Source: Deltaproteobacteria bacterium (GTDB lineage Bacteria > Desulfobacterota > Syntrophobacteria > Syntrophobacterales > Thermodesulforhabdaceae). Taken from it: DNA of 64,000 bases. This document shows positions 43,964-53,993 of the stretch, one piece after another (position 1 is the stretch's first letter; every line of letters starts with the position of its first letter). The notes under the pieces are model-generated. The model had not been told where the DNA came from, did no database searches, and saw only the letters and a program-made list of their open reading frames with translations. The position numbers were made by a program, and so were the translations under genes. The stretch covers positions 1-64,000 of the forward strand of contig JAFDGW010000009.1 in assembly GCA_019309115.1 (NCBI GenBank), written 5' to 3'.

Positions 43964-44974
43964 TTAAGAATTCCTCCGAAAATGAACCACTCCTAGTGTG
44001 GTCAGGACGAGGATGCCCTGTATGACACCGCCGAGTGAGGAATCCAGGTTGAGTGTTAGAGGTAGCTGGATACTTCCAACGTGGAGCATGGCAAAAAGGA
44101 GGGCTATAAAGGGCACAGGGGTCCAACGGTACTGTGCCAGCATGACAACAAGAAGGGATAAGTAACCGTAGTTGCTGGATATAGCCGGTATAAGGCGATG
44201 ATACACGAAGACTGCCTGGTAATAACCGGTCATGCCGGCTAGAAAACCCGCTACGGCCATAGCCAGGAGGAAGTTGCCATTTATGGAAATGCCGTGAACT
44301 TCGGCAGCCCGAGAATTATTTCCGACGGCTCTGATGAGAAGCCCCCACCTGGTGGATATAAATATCCAGGCGGTAATTCCCATGACCAGAAGAGCTGCTA
44401 CCAGAGCGATCGGAGAAAATCTCCACCCTTCTGGCACGGGAAACCATACCGCTGCCGGAAAGGGTCTGGTGCCGCTCATGGAAGCTACGCCAGGCCTTTT
44501 CCATGGACCGAAAATAAGCCATAGTACAAGAGCCTGGGCGACAAAGTTAAGGCCAAGGCCTGAGAATATTTCGTGAACATTGCTTTTTATCTTTAGGATG
44601 CCGGATAGAGTGGCCCAGATTGCCCCTAAAAGGCACGCCATAAGAAAAGCAATTCCCAGTGTTACGGTGGGATTTGTCATATCTGCCAGGTGCCTCATGA
44701 CCCAGGCTGTTCCGACAGCTCCAAGCATTATCTGACCTTCTACTCCTATGTTCCAGAGCCCCAGCGAGAAAGTAAACAGAAGTCCGCACGAACATATAAC
44801 AAGGGGAATCCATACATTGATGACATGGGCAAAGTGCCTCCACGATGAAAAGGTTCCCTTAAAAAAGGCCGAAAAAACGTCCACGGGATTCGTACCAACT
44901 ATCAGAAGAGCGCCACAGGTAGTTAGTGTTGAAATTGCAACAACTGTGAGAATCGTTCGCACCCTGTCCACCAA
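43964..44974 (-). CDS. BMP-type ABC importer, permease 1
   Basis: A 336-residue inner-membrane permease. Hydrophobic segments begin at residue 6, and the central FSLGLWNIGVEGQIMLGAVGTAW parallels the INLSLDG motif of the partner. LIRAVGNNSRAAEVHGISINGNFLLAMAVAGFLAGMTG is the cytoplasmic coupling region. It follows the ATPase gene by 3 bases. Homologous partners carry nucleosides, riboflavin precursors or other small cargo; the cargo here is not determined. Confidence 0.93.
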   Translation of the reverse strand: MVDRVRTILTVVAISTLTTCGALLIVGTNPVDVFSAFFKGTFSSWRHFAHVINVWIPLVICSCGLLFTFSLGLWNIGVEGQIMLGAVGTAWVMRHLADMTNPTVTLGIAFLMACLLGAIWATLSGILKIKSNVHEIFSGLGLNFVAQALVLWLIFGPWKRPGVASMSGTRPFPAAVWFPVPEGWRFSPIALVAALLVMGITAWIFISTRWGLLIRAVGNNSRAAEVHGISINGNFLLAMAVAGFLAGMTGYYQAVFVYHRLIPAISSNYGYLSLLVVMLAQYRWTPVPFIALLFAMLHVGSIQLPLTLNLDSSLGGVIQGILVLTTLGVVHFRRNS

Positions 44975-44977
44975 AGA

Positions 44978-46447
44978 CTACTCCCGAAAAAGCCCGGCTA
45001 TGGTTTTTTGCACCTCATCAACAGTGGTAGTATTGACCTCAGCATCGAGTGCGATTCGGCCTTCAAAGAAGGCCGTTATTCTGTGAGATACCGCAAATAC
45101 CTCGTCTAGATCTCTCGACGAAAATACTATGGCCGTACCTTTTTGAGCCAAATTCTGAAGGTATTTCCATATCCATGTAGCCGATTCCACATCCAGCCCC
45201 CTTGTTGGGTCCTCAAGGAGAAGAAGCCGGGGATTTGCGGGAAGAAGCGACAGAAGAAGCCTTTGCTGATTTCCTCCAGAAAGCCCAGCCGCTTTTGATA
45301 CAACTTGCCCCTTAATGGAAAAAGTTTCCATCCTTTCCCGGGCAAGTTCCTCTATGGTTTTCCAAGGAATGAGCCACGAACTTCCTCCAAAAGCAATAGC
45401 ATAATGGTCCATTAAGCTCAAATCCGGGAATAATCCTTCCGCCAGTCTGTCGTTGGGAACAAAATAAATACCACGGTTCTTGAAATAACTCCGTTTTCGC
45501 CCGGTTACTTTCTCACGGTCTAGATAAAGATCTCCCTCGTGTGGAGTGGCAATACCGGCTGCGACCCTCAAAAACGTCTCCTGACCGCTCCCTTCCAACC
45601 CCGCTACTCCCACTATCTCTCCTTGGCGCACCCTGAATGAACACCTGATCATGGTCGTCTTTTTCCAGCTCGCCGAAACCCGGTCCATCCACAGGACAGT
45701 CGCGCCCTTTTCGAGGATGCAACGCGACACTGGAGGTGGAATCTGTCCGAACATGTATTCAAGAAGTTCTGCTTTGCTGAAGGGAGCCGCCACATGACCT
45801 ACGCACTTTCCCTGCCTTAATATGTATACTTCCGAGCACAGATTTACGACATCCTCGAGTTTGTGGGAAACGAGTACAATTGTCCTTCCCGAAGATGCTA
45901 ATTGCCTTAGAGCGTCAAAAAGTATTTCCTTTTGCCTGATGGAAATCCCCGTGGTGGGTTCATCAAGAATGATAAATTGTGCTCCTGCCGCAACCAGGCG
46001 CATGATCTCGAGTTGCTGTCTTTCGCCAACGGTAAGATACTCCACCGGGATTTCGGGACGTATGGAAAAATGGAAACGCCGGGTGAGTTCCTCAAAGAGT
46101 TTCACGAAATGTTTGCTGGGCAAACAAATTGGAGTTTCAGGTAGGCCAATGGTAAAGCTTTCAATGGCCGTAAGGGCCGGAAAGTCCAGTGGATCCTGAT
46201 AGAGCATTCCAATGCCGTATTTGAGTGCTTCGCCTGGCGAGGAATAATCGACGGGGGCGCCGTTGATAAGGATTTGACCATCTGAGCGGGGCGTGTACCC
46301 TGCTAGAATCTTCATCAGGGTACTTTTCCCTGCACCGTTTTCTCCCAGGATTCCGTGAATTGTTCCTTCTCTAAAGGTTACACTTATTCCCCTGTTGGCG
46401 TGGACCGGCCCGTAAAACTTGTGAATGTTTCTAAGAATAACGTTCAT
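44978..46447 (-). CDS. BMP-type ABC importer, duplicated ATP-binding subunit
   Basis: A 489-residue ATPase with two ABC domains as in RbsA/MglA and YufO. Domain 1 has LGENGAGKSTLMKIL, the signature LTVGERQQLEIMR and IILDEPTTGIS. Domain 2 has the degenerate P-loop GLEGSGQETFLRVAAG, signature LSGGNQQRLLLSLL and LLLEDPTRGLD. The P-loop of domain 2 lacks the usual Lys, which is the norm for this subfamily, so only one site is likely active. It follows the binding protein by 5 bases. Confidence 0.93.
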   Translation of the reverse strand: MNVILRNIHKFYGPVHANRGISVTFREGTIHGILGENGAGKSTLMKILAGYTPRSDGQILINGAPVDYSSPGEALKYGIGMLYQDPLDFPALTAIESFTIGLPETPICLPSKHFVKLFEELTRRFHFSIRPEIPVEYLTVGERQQLEIMRLVAAGAQFIILDEPTTGISIRQKEILFDALRQLASSGRTIVLVSHKLEDVVNLCSEVYILRQGKCVGHVAAPFSKAELLEYMFGQIPPPVSRCILEKGATVLWMDRVSASWKKTTMIRCSFRVRQGEIVGVAGLEGSGQETFLRVAAGIATPHEGDLYLDREKVTGRKRSYFKNRGIYFVPNDRLAEGLFPDLSLMDHYAIAFGGSSWLIPWKTIEELARERMETFSIKGQVVSKAAGLSGGNQQRLLLSLLPANPRLLLLEDPTRGLDVESATWIWKYLQNLAQKGTAIVFSSRDLDEVFAVSHRITAFFEGRIALDAEVNTTTVDEVQKTIAGLFRE

Positions 46448-46452
46448 TGTGC

Positions 46453-47637
46453 CTACTTTGCACTGCTGGGGCCTATCATACCCTGAAGAAGTTGTTTCAT
46501 GTACCAGATTTGTTCATCTGTAGCTTGCTCGCCTTTTCTTAGAAAAACAGACCCGTCTTGGTAATACAGGGGTCCGGTGAAAAGATTCAGGGAGCCCGAA
46601 GCCATTTGCTTGATGAAGTCATCCATGGCCGCTCTAACTTCAGGAGACATAGCCGGACCGGGTAGAAAACCCACAGAGCTGGTGTCCGGGTCGTTAATAT
46701 CTGTCCAGTCCGGGCCTAGCCACAGCCATTCCCTCTTCCACTGACCCGACTGGGCGGCCTTGATGAAATGCATGTACCCCGGCTTCCAGTTAAAATACGG
46801 GGTACCGAGACAGGCTTCGGGAGCTTCATTGCAGGCATTGCGATAGTCATAAGGGATTGCCCACACTTCTTGGCCCTGTTTGCGCTTTTGGGCTGCAACC
46901 GTAAGGGCTTCCGTTGTATCTATGCCGGAGATAACCACGTCAAAGCCGGAGTTAAAGAAGTTTTGCGTTACTTGAGTCGGATCGGCTGTTACACCCGGGA
47001 TATTGAACCAGAAACCTATCCAGGAAACTTGAAATACCAGGTCTTTCGGATTCTTTTTCCGTACCTTTTCCCATGCATATCTGGCACCGAGATAGGATGA
47101 TACGGCGAGCCTTCTTGTTTCGTCGTTAATCAGAGGGCCAAGATAACCGATCTTTCCGGTGCGGGACGTCATGGCCGCAACAAAACCGGCGATCATTTTC
47201 CCGTATTCCATGCGTCCCATGAGATTAGACAGATTCTCCGGGCCCTTGCCCGTGAGAGCATCGTCTCCAGAAATATGCACAAAATAGACTTTAAGGTGCT
47301 GACGCGCCGCCTCTCTTATTCCATCCTTCATGTCATCGGAGTTGGCAACGATTAGTTTTGCTCCTCGTGATACAAGCTCGTCCACAAGCTGCGGAACGGT
47401 TACACCGGGCCTGTCTGCTGGATTGACCTTATCTATGTACAAAAAGCGAACTCCGAGTTCCTTTTCCACCGCCTTGGCAGCTTCAAAGTGAGCCTGGCTC
47501 CAGCCATGGTCGTTATAAGGACCAACAAGCAGAAGTCCAAACGTAAATGGCTCTTCAGCAGCCCTGATGGCCTCTGACGGCAACAACAGAGCATAAAAAA
47601 ACCCAACGAGAAAAATCATGGACGTAAGCTTCTTCAT
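46453..47637 (-). CDS. BMP-family substrate-binding protein
   Basis: A 394-residue periplasmic protein. The signal peptide covers residues 1-26 (FLVGFFYALLLPSEAIRAAE). The BMP pattern is seen in FGLLLVGPYNDHGWSQAHFEAAKAVEKELG, LVDELVSRGAKLIVANSDDM and KIGYLGPLINDETRRLAVSSYL. No lipobox, so it is probably soluble. I start at ATG 47637, with GGTGGAGGAGG upstream. It leads the importer operon, and a palindrome lies about 50 bases upstream. Members bind nucleosides, riboflavin, thiamine-like or other ligands. Confidence 0.92.
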   Translation of the reverse strand: MKKLTSMIFLVGFFYALLLPSEAIRAAEEPFTFGLLLVGPYNDHGWSQAHFEAAKAVEKELGVRFLYIDKVNPADRPGVTVPQLVDELVSRGAKLIVANSDDMKDGIREAARQHLKVYFVHISGDDALTGKGPENLSNLMGRMEYGKMIAGFVAAMTSRTGKIGYLGPLINDETRRLAVSSYLGARYAWEKVRKKNPKDLVFQVSWIGFWFNIPGVTADPTQVTQNFFNSGFDVVISGIDTTEALTVAAQKRKQGQEVWAIPYDYRNACNEAPEACLGTPYFNWKPGYMHFIKAAQSGQWKREWLWLGPDWTDINDPDTSSVGFLPGPAMSPEVRAAMDDFIKQMASGSLNLFTGPLYYQDGSVFLRKGEQATDEQIWYMKQLLQGMIGPSSAK

Positions 47638-47685
47638 GACTGCCTCCTCCACCAATCGCCCTTGTGTAGTTCTTCATACACATTA

Positions 47686-47703
47686 AGAACATATAATTGT
47701 TCT
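47686..47703. promoter_or_regulatory. Palindrome upstream of the BMP importer operon
   Basis: AGAAC at 47686-47690 and GTTCT at 47699-47703 flank an AT-rich eight-base spacer that could hold a -10 element. It lies about 50 bases before the start of the binding-protein gene and could be an operator for an unknown regulator. No regulator gene is adjacent. Confidence 0.35.
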
Positions 47704-48022
47704 CACAAGACACAGACCCAAGAAGATCAAAACTCTAAAAACGCCCGATGGTCCCCGTATTTCTTGCAAAAACTGGGCAGCCTGTATTAAAAACATATTT
47801 GTGAAAAAACAAACAAAAAGAGGCCATTCAGTAAAAAAGATACCAGTTAGCTAGAAGATGCGCAAGGAATTGAAGAAGTTGCTGTTGTCTGGTGTGAACG
47901 AAGGAGAATCTCTTTAAGTGTGATCACTGTTGGTAGATGCTGTGACAGACTCTGCAGAGGGGTCTATTTATGAATCTTGCTAGCAATCAGAGACAAAAAC
48001 TCAAATCACGGGGGGAAAGAAG
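47704..48022. other. Divergent intergenic region between BMP operon and chemoreceptor
   Basis: About 320 AT-rich bases with no open frame that looks coded. It should hold the promoters of both divergent units. I found no clear sigma-28 box for the chemoreceptor and no riboswitch-like structure. An 8-bp palindrome GTGATCAC lies near 47921 but is too short to interpret. Confidence 0.5.
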
Positions 48023-50710
48023 ATGCGCAACATCAGTCTGACGGTGAGACTTATCCTGGCTTTTATCCTCGTTGGGTTGACACCGATGCTCATTATGGGT
48101 TTTCTCGCGAGTCAAAAAGCCACAAAGGCTCTCCAAGAAAGGAGCGTGAATCAATTGATATCCCTTCGGGATATGAAAAAAACCCAAATAGAGAGATTTT
48201 TTCAGGAAAGAGAGGGAGACATAAAGGTCCTTGCGGAAACCGTATCAGGTTTCAGACAACAAAAACTTAGATCTTTACAGGACGACATAGAATTAAAAAG
48301 ATTTCAAGTAGAAAAACTCTTTGATAGAATATTAGGAGATATAGTTGCGCTATCTCATAACTTAAACGTTCAAAGGTTCGTCAGAGAATTGCAAACCTAT
48401 CATGATCTTCTGGGATTTGGAGACAAAGAAACTTTTGATATTTCTCAGGACATAATCGGGTACCGTGAAATCGTTAGAAAATACGAAAAATCACTCAAAA
48501 CCTATACACAAACCCACGGTTACCAGGACCTTTTCATAATTTGCCCCAAACACGGTCATGTAATGTACTCCGTGGCCGAAAAACCCGACTTAGGCACAAA
48601 CCTGGCCTATGGGCCCTATAAAAACGAAGGCCTTGCCAAGCTGTGGAAGAAAGTTATGAAAACCAAGACTGTGGTAATAGAAGATTTTACCCCCTACTCC
48701 CCCCGTCAAGGACAGCAAGTGGCCTTCATCGGAGCACCTGTGTTTGATAAAAGACACACTCTCATCGGTGTCATTGCACTCCAAATTTCAGTTGCGCCCA
48801 TAAACGACATACTCCAGAAACGAGCAGGACTTGGGAAAACTGGAGAAACCTTTCTGGTCGCCGAACACGATGGTAAAATTGAATACAGAAGCGACCAAAC
48901 ATTGCGAGGCGGAAAGGTCGGCAAACTTGTCAAAGAACGCCATGTGCGAAATCTTTTCTCAAAGGCAACTGAAACCGAAATTTCCGTTGATGCAAATAAT
49001 TCGGGAGAGTTAGAAGTTGTTATTTGTAGGCGCCTCAAAGTTGCAGGACTTAACTGGAAAATCTTCTCAATCATGTCTTACGAAGAATTTATGACAGTAG
49101 AACTTGAGGATAAAAAGGAAGATTTTTACTCATATTATGCAAAGCAATACGGTTATCACGATCTTTTTTTGATTCATCCAGACGGAACCGTATTCTACAC
49201 TGTAGCACATAATCCTGATTACAAAACCAACATAATAAAAGGCAAATACTCGAACACCAACCTGGGTAAACTTATAAACCAAGTTATCAGTTCAAGATCC
49301 TTTGGATTCGCCGATTTTGAAGCTTACGCTCCAAGCAATAATGAACCCGCTTCGTTCATAGCATTGCCCCTTGTAGAAAACAACAACGTTGTTATGGTTA
49401 TCGCCCTGCGTATTCCCCTGGAGGGCATTAACAGAATCATGCAGCTTCGTTCCGGCATGGGGAAAACCGGAGAAGCTTATCTTGTCGGTCCTGATAAGTT
49501 TATGAGATCGGATTCTTATCTGGATCCGATCAATCATTCCGTGAAAGCGTCTTTCGCGAGTCCGGAAAAAGGACAGGTTAATACTGAAGCAGTCAGGGAA
49601 GCGCTATCAGGGAAATCGGGCTGCAAGGTTATACTTGATTACAGGGGCCAGCCTGTTCTATCTGCATATACTCAGGTAAAGGTTGGACAGACCACCTGGG
49701 CGCTGTTGGCAGAAATAGACAAAGCCGAAGCTTTTGCCGCTGTTAAGAGGTTGAAACAGATCAGTTTAATTGTAATGGCCATCGGGCTTTTGTTAGTAAT
49801 AGGCACGGCCATTTTGCTCTCCAGGAGCATAGTCAAACCTTTGAGTACAATAGCGAATAATCTGGAAGAAAGTGCCGAGCAGGTTACGGGCGCTTCTGGC
49901 GAGGTTTCCAGTATGAGCCAGCAACTCGCCGAAGGAGCATCAGAACAGGCAGCCTCCATTGAAGAGATATCTTCTTCCGTCGAGGAAATGGCATCCATGA
50001 CCCGGCAAAATGCGGAAAACGCATTAGAAGCTGACGGTTTAATGAAAGAAGTTGTACAAACAGCTGAAGATGCAAAAGACGCGATGAACCGACTGCTAGC
50101 ATCAATGCAAGCAATCACGAAATCAAGCGAAGAAACGCAGAAAATTATTAAAGTTATAGATGAAATAGCTTTTCAAACTAATCTTCTCGCACTTAACGCA
50201 GCGGTAGAAGCGGCGCGCGCTGGCGAAGCAGGGACGGGTTTTGCCGTAGTGGCAGACGAAGTAAGGAGCCTTGCGATGAGAGCGACCGAAGCAGCCAAAA
50301 ATACGGCTGACTTAATACACCATACGACAAAACAGGTGCAGGAAGGCTCCGAACTGACTCAAGCAACAGACGATGCATTTTCCAAAGTGCACAGCAATTT
50401 AACAAAAGTGGTTGAACTGGTTAACGAAATTGCCGCTGCGTCACGTGAGCAGGCGGAAGGCATAGATCAGATAAGCAAAGCCACAGGTGAAATGGATAAG
50501 ACCGTTCAGCAAACGGCTGCAAACGCCGAAGAATTCGCATCCGTGGCTGAGGAACTCAACGCACAGGCTGTGCAATTAAGACATCTCGTTAATAATCTGA
50601 CGAATGTTATTGGTGGAAGCATAAATGAGCAAAAAGCTCTTTCAACTGGCGATACTGATAGAAAAGCGCTACCGTTGCAGCCACGGAAGGCTATATCGAC
50701 CAGCGATTAG
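48023..50710 (+). CDS. Methyl-accepting chemotaxis protein with duplicated Cache-like sensor modules
   Basis: An 895-residue chemoreceptor. TM1 is at about residues 9-29 and TM2 at about 581-602 ([22 protein letters not shown]), leaving a very large periplasmic region of some 550 residues. It holds two similar Cache modules: [19 protein letters not shown] near 170 and [18 protein letters not shown] near 377, each followed by a GKTGE segment ([12 protein letters not shown] and [12 protein letters not shown]). A HAMP-like linker follows, then the signalling tip [34 protein letters not shown] precedes the ATG. Ligand unknown. Confidence 0.93.
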   Translation: MRNISLTVRLILAFILVGLTPMLIMGFLASQKATKALQERSVNQLISLRDMKKTQIERFFQEREGDIKVLAETVSGFRQQKLRSLQDDIELKRFQVEKLFDRILGDIVALSHNLNVQRFVRELQTYHDLLGFGDKETFDISQDIIGYREIVRKYEKSLKTYTQTHGYQDLFIICPKHGHVMYSVAEKPDLGTNLAYGPYKNEGLAKLWKKVMKTKTVVIEDFTPYSPRQGQQVAFIGAPVFDKRHTLIGVIALQISVAPINDILQKRAGLGKTGETFLVAEHDGKIEYRSDQTLRGGKVGKLVKERHVRNLFSKATETEISVDANNSGELEVVICRRLKVAGLNWKIFSIMSYEEFMTVELEDKKEDFYSYYAKQYGYHDLFLIHPDGTVFYTVAHNPDYKTNIIKGKYSNTNLGKLINQVISSRSFGFADFEAYAPSNNEPASFIALPLVENNNVVMVIALRIPLEGINRIMQLRSGMGKTGEAYLVGPDKFMRSDSYLDPINHSVKASFASPEKGQVNTEAVREALSGKSGCKVILDYRGQPVLSAYTQVKVGQTTWALLAEIDKAEAFAAVKRLKQISLIVMAIGLLLVIGTAILLSRSIVKPLSTIANNLEESAEQVTGASGEVSSMSQQLAEGASEQAASIEEISSSVEEMASMTRQNAENALEADGLMKEVVQTAEDAKDAMNRLLASMQAITKSSEETQKIIKVIDEIAFQTNLLALNAAVEAARAGEAGTGFAVVADEVRSLAMRATEAAKNTADLIHHTTKQVQEGSELTQATDDAFSKVHSNLTKVVELVNEIAAASREQAEGIDQISKATGEMDKTVQQTAANAEEFASVAEELNAQAVQLRHLVNNLTNVIGGSINEQKALSTGDTDRKALPLQPRKAISTSD

Positions 50711-50750
50711 ATTTTAATCTGTCGAAACTTCTATTTGTGTTGTACCTCTG

Positions 50751-50790
50751 AAGCCCGAATGCACCAAAGTAAGGTGTGTTCGGGCTTTTT
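50751..50790 (+). terminator. Intrinsic terminator of the chemoreceptor gene
   Basis: AAGCCCGAATGCACC at 50751-50765 pairs with GGTGTGTTCGGGCTT at 50773-50787 (one mismatch in the middle), followed by a T-run to 50790. It lies 40 bases after the chemoreceptor stop. Confidence 0.85.
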
Positions 50791-50906
50791 CTCCATGGAG
50801 ATGTAAATATTCCGTCTTTGCCTGAGGGTACTCGGAAAATCGTCATTTGCCCCAGGTTTGGTGTGAAGCTGCACAAAGTATCAGCTAAACGTAAATACGG
50901 ATCTGT

Positions 50907-51150
50907 CAACTACTCCTCATTGAAATGAGGAGCTTCCCGTTTCAACGAGTGTATCAACACTCCACGGGCGTAAGTTCGGGTCGTTCCAACCCTACTGCTC
51001 ATATGGTGAGCAACCCCCTGCTATTACGGCTTAGCTATCGCCGGTTATTTGTCTTTCCCATGTGGGTAATATACCACAGATTAGCGATAAGATAATAATA
51101 TACCGCTGATTCTACGTCTACGCATAGTCAAAACAACGGCTTACGCCGTG
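50907..51150. mobile_element. Hairpin cluster resembling an IS200/IS605-type element end (remnant)
   Basis: Four hairpins occur in about 240 bases: CTCCTCATT/AATGAGGAG at 50913-50932, GAGTGT/ACACTC at 50947-50962, GCTCA/TGAGC at 50997-51011, and ACGGC/GCCGT at 51136-51149. TCAACTACTCC...GGAGCTTCCCG at the left edge recalls the subterminal hairpin of IS200/IS605 and IS1341-type elements. No TnpA or TnpB frame is present. This region fills most of the 600-base gap before the nitroreductase; the rest holds its promoter. Confidence 0.35.
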
Positions 51151-51310
51151 CGCTCCTTTGAAAAGAAGAGGATTAGCGCAAAATTCATCCTAAAAAAGCT
51201 ATTTTTCGAACAGCCCCTGTCTTTACCTTGACAAACATTGCTTTCTCAGACAACTTCACACAAAAAGTAGCAACATGGTGAGACCGTTCCATTTTTTACG
51301 GAGGGAAACA

Positions 51311-51850
51311 ATGGAACTCAAAAAAGCAATTATGGAGCGAAGGAGTATTAGAAATTTTGAAGACAAACCTGTAACCGACGACCAGATAGCCGAAATGCTC
51401 GAAGCGGTGAAGTGGGCCCAATCCTGGGCCAATACTCAGTGCTGGGAAGTAATAGTTGTGAAAGATCCCGCCACCAAGGAAAAACTACAGGCTACATTGG
51501 CAAAGGGTAATCCGGCCACCAAGTCAATGAAGCAAGCACCGGTGATTTTTGTTATCTGCGGAAAATTAAAGGCAGCGGGGTATTATAAGGGCCAGGTTAC
51601 AACCAAATTCGGCGATTGGTTCATGTTCGATCTGGGAATTGCTACCCAGAACCTCTGTTTGAGAGCACACGACCTTGGCCTAGGGGCTGTAGTAGTTGGG
51701 CTCTTTGATCACGACAAAGTTAAAGAAATACTTGGTATTCCTGACGGTTATGAAGTGGTAGTAATGGTGCCGACCGGTTACCCCGCCAAGGTTCCTTCTG
51801 CGCCAAAGAGGCGGGAAATCTCTGAGTTTACCCATTACGATAAATTCTAA
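51311..51850 (+). CDS. Nitroreductase-family flavoprotein
   Basis: A 179-residue FMN oxidoreductase. The N-terminal [21 protein letters not shown] binds the flavin phosphate, [18 protein letters not shown] is the second FMN segment, and [36 protein letters not shown] is the C-terminal signature. I start at ATG 51311 after GGAGGG rather than at the upstream ATG at 51275. Substrate unknown. It is a single gene with a strong terminator. Confidence 0.92.
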   Translation: MELKKAIMERRSIRNFEDKPVTDDQIAEMLEAVKWAQSWANTQCWEVIVVKDPATKEKLQATLAKGNPATKSMKQAPVIFVICGKLKAAGYYKGQVTTKFGDWFMFDLGIATQNLCLRAHDLGLGAVVVGLFDHDKVKEILGIPDGYEVVVMVPTGYPAKVPSAPKRREISEFTHYDKF

Positions 51851-51864
51851 ACGCCATGATGAAA

Positions 51865-51906
51865 AGCCCGCGGAGGACAAATCTCTTACCCCGCGGGCTC
51901 TTTTTG
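51865..51906. terminator. Bidirectional terminator between nitroreductase and acyl-CoA dehydrogenase genes
   Basis: AGCCCGCGG at 51866-51873 region pairs with CCGCGGGCT at 51891-51899; a T5 run follows on the plus strand and a T4 run on the minus strand. It lies between two convergent genes and can end both transcripts. Confidence 0.85.
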
Positions 51907-51944
51907 TTAAAATTTGTTTCCCCTCACCACAGGAGGATGGACAA

Positions 51945-53093
51945 TTACTTCATGTAATGCCGCGCTATTATCAGGCGCTGAATCTCGCTCGTACCTTCGT
52001 AAATAGTCGTTACCCGGACATCACGATAAAAACGTTCAATTGGAAAATCCTTAGTGTAACCATAACCACCGAGAATCTGCATAGCGTCATAACAGGCTTT
52101 ATTAGCCGCTTCTGTCGCAAACAGTTTTGCCATTGAAGCTTCCTTCGCATACGGTTTCTTTTGATCCTTCAGGTACGCAGCTCTAAGCAAGAGCCATCTT
52201 GCCGCTTCAAGTCTGGTATAATTGTCCGCGATCATCCATTGAATAGCCTGATGTTGAATTATGGGCACGTCAAACTGGATGCGTTCTTTTGCATACTGAG
52301 TGGCAAAATCCATCGCGGCAAGTCCTATGCCAAGAGCCATGGAACCTATGCCAATCCGCCCACCTGCAAGCTCCGAAACAGCAATCCGGTAACCCCTGTT
52401 GACTTCACCTAGAAGGTTTTCTTTTGGGACGCGACAATCTTCTAAAATCAATTCGTTTGTTGACGAGCCGATCTGTCCCATTTTCTTTTCGTCTTTACCC
52501 ACGGTAAACCCAGGAAAATCAGGTTCCACAAGAAAGGCGCTGATACCTTTTCCCTTGGGCGCATCCTTGTCGGTAACGGCCCAAACCACGAATACTCCAG
52601 CATACTCAGCACTGCTTATGAATATTTTCTGCCCATTCAAAACCCAATGGTCTCCGTCAAGTACGGCGGTAGTGCGCATGGCCGCTGGATCAGAGCCTGC
52701 CCCCGGCTCGGTAAGGCCGAAGCTTCCGGCATAAAATGTGCCGTCGCAAAGGGGTGGGATATATTTTCTTTTTTGCTCTTCCGTACCCACAGCTTGAATA
52801 ACTTCCGCCACCATGTTGGTTACGGAAGTAGTGACCGTCGTAGCGGCACACGCTTTACCCAACTCTGTCATGGCAAGGGAAAAGGCAACCGCTCCTGCGC
52901 CTGTTCCACCGTATTCCGGATCTATAGCAAGGCCGTTAAATCCAAGTTCGGCCAGTTTTTTCAGGTTTTTTTTCAGGATCTCCCGGTTTTTTGTTTCATC
53001 AAGCTCAGCCGCAACGGGCTCAAGTTCCTGTTTTGCAAAGCGCGCTGCTGTTTCCTGTATAATTTTTTGTTCTTCTGTAAGCTCAAGATTCAT
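51945..53093 (-). CDS. Acyl-CoA dehydrogenase (short-chain type)
   Basis: A 382-residue FAD enzyme introducing the 2,3-double bond in acyl-CoA. FYAGSFGLTEPGAGSDPAAMRTTA and GQKIFISSAEYAGVFVVWAV are the FAD and substrate segments, and the catalytic Glu is in TTIYEGTSEIQRLIIARH near the C-terminus. The length and the QILGGYGYTKDFPIERFYRDV motif fit short-chain or butyryl-CoA dehydrogenases. Third gene of the thiolase, HBD, ACD operon. No etfAB genes lie in this window to accept its electrons. Confidence 0.95.
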   Translation of the reverse strand: MNLELTEEQKIIQETAARFAKQELEPVAAELDETKNREILKKNLKKLAELGFNGLAIDPEYGGTGAGAVAFSLAMTELGKACAATTVTTSVTNMVAEVIQAVGTEEQKRKYIPPLCDGTFYAGSFGLTEPGAGSDPAAMRTTAVLDGDHWVLNGQKIFISSAEYAGVFVVWAVTDKDAPKGKGISAFLVEPDFPGFTVGKDEKKMGQIGSSTNELILEDCRVPKENLLGEVNRGYRIAVSELAGGRIGIGSMALGIGLAAMDFATQYAKERIQFDVPIIQHQAIQWMIADNYTRLEAARWLLLRAAYLKDQKKPYAKEASMAKLFATEAANKACYDAMQILGGYGYTKDFPIERFYRDVRVTTIYEGTSEIQRLIIARHYMK

Positions 53094-53108
53094 GACTTCC
53101 TCACTCCT

Positions 53109-53966
53109 TTAATATTCGTAAAAGCCCCTGCCAGTTTTCCGCCCCAGCCAACCTGCTTCAACATATCGTCTAAGGAGCGGGCATGGCCTGTACTTTGGGT
53201 CTTTAAATCCCTCGTAAAGTGTTTCCATGATGGCCAGGCAGGTATCAAGCCCGATTAAGTCGGCAAGGGCAAGAGGTCCCATGGGGTGGTTCATGCCGAG
53301 CTTCATAACCGTATCTATGGATTCTCTAGTACCAACTCCTTCGTAAAGGCAATATATAGCTTCATTTATCATCGGCATCAGAATACGATTGGCAATGAAT
53401 CCAGGATAATCACTGGCTTCAGCCGGAGTTTTTCCAAACTTAACGGCAAGATCCCAAGTAACCTGAAAGGTTTCATCGGACGTTGTAAGGGCTCTAATAA
53501 CTTCCACTAGCTTCATAACCGGAACCGGATTCATGAAATGCATACCTATCACTTTGTCGGGGCGCTTTGTCTGAGCGGCTATTCTGCCAATCGGTATTGA
53601 AGATGTATTAGTGGCAAGAATAGCGTGCTCAGGACAGATTTCATCGATGTCTCGAAAAATCTGAAACTTGATTTCTTCATTTTCGGTAGCCGCTTCAACA
53701 ACATAATCAGCACTGCCAAGATCCTTCAGGTCGGCACTCAACTGAATTCGCTCAAGCACCGCATCCTTCTCTTCAACGGTTAACCTACCCTTATCGACAT
53801 TCCTAGAAAGGATCTTGCTTATATTCTGTAATCCCCTTTCAGCAAACTCCATCTTTATGTCATTTAAGATGACTTTGAGACCGCTTACGGCAGCAACATA
53901 GGCAATTCCATGCCCCATTTGACCCGCACCAATAACTCCAAAAATCTTTACATCCTCCGCCTTCAT
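53109..53966 (-). CDS. 3-hydroxyacyl-CoA (3-hydroxybutyryl-CoA) dehydrogenase
   Basis: A 285-residue NAD enzyme interconverting acetoacetyl-CoA and 3-hydroxybutyryl-CoA. The NAD loop is IFGVIGAGQMGHGIAYVAA, and the catalytic His is in VIGMHFMNPVPVMKLVEVI with the Glu in VVEAATENEEIK. The C-terminal DYPGFIANRILMPMINEA block is intact. I start at ATG 53966, 8 bases after AAGGAGG, since the GTG at 53975 abuts that site. It lies between the thiolase and the acyl-CoA dehydrogenase genes, with 15- and 27-base gaps. Confidence 0.95.
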   Translation of the reverse strand: MKAEDVKIFGVIGAGQMGHGIAYVAAVSGLKVILNDIKMEFAERGLQNISKILSRNVDKGRLTVEEKDAVLERIQLSADLKDLGSADYVVEAATENEEIKFQIFRDIDEICPEHAILATNTSSIPIGRIAAQTKRPDKVIGMHFMNPVPVMKLVEVIRALTTSDETFQVTWDLAVKFGKTPAEASDYPGFIANRILMPMINEAIYCLYEGVGTRESIDTVMKLGMNHPMGPLALADLIGLDTCLAIMETLYEGFKDPKYRPCPLLRRYVEAGWLGRKTGRGFYEY

Positions 53967-53993
53967 CCTGAACACCTCCTTACGGGTGATTTT

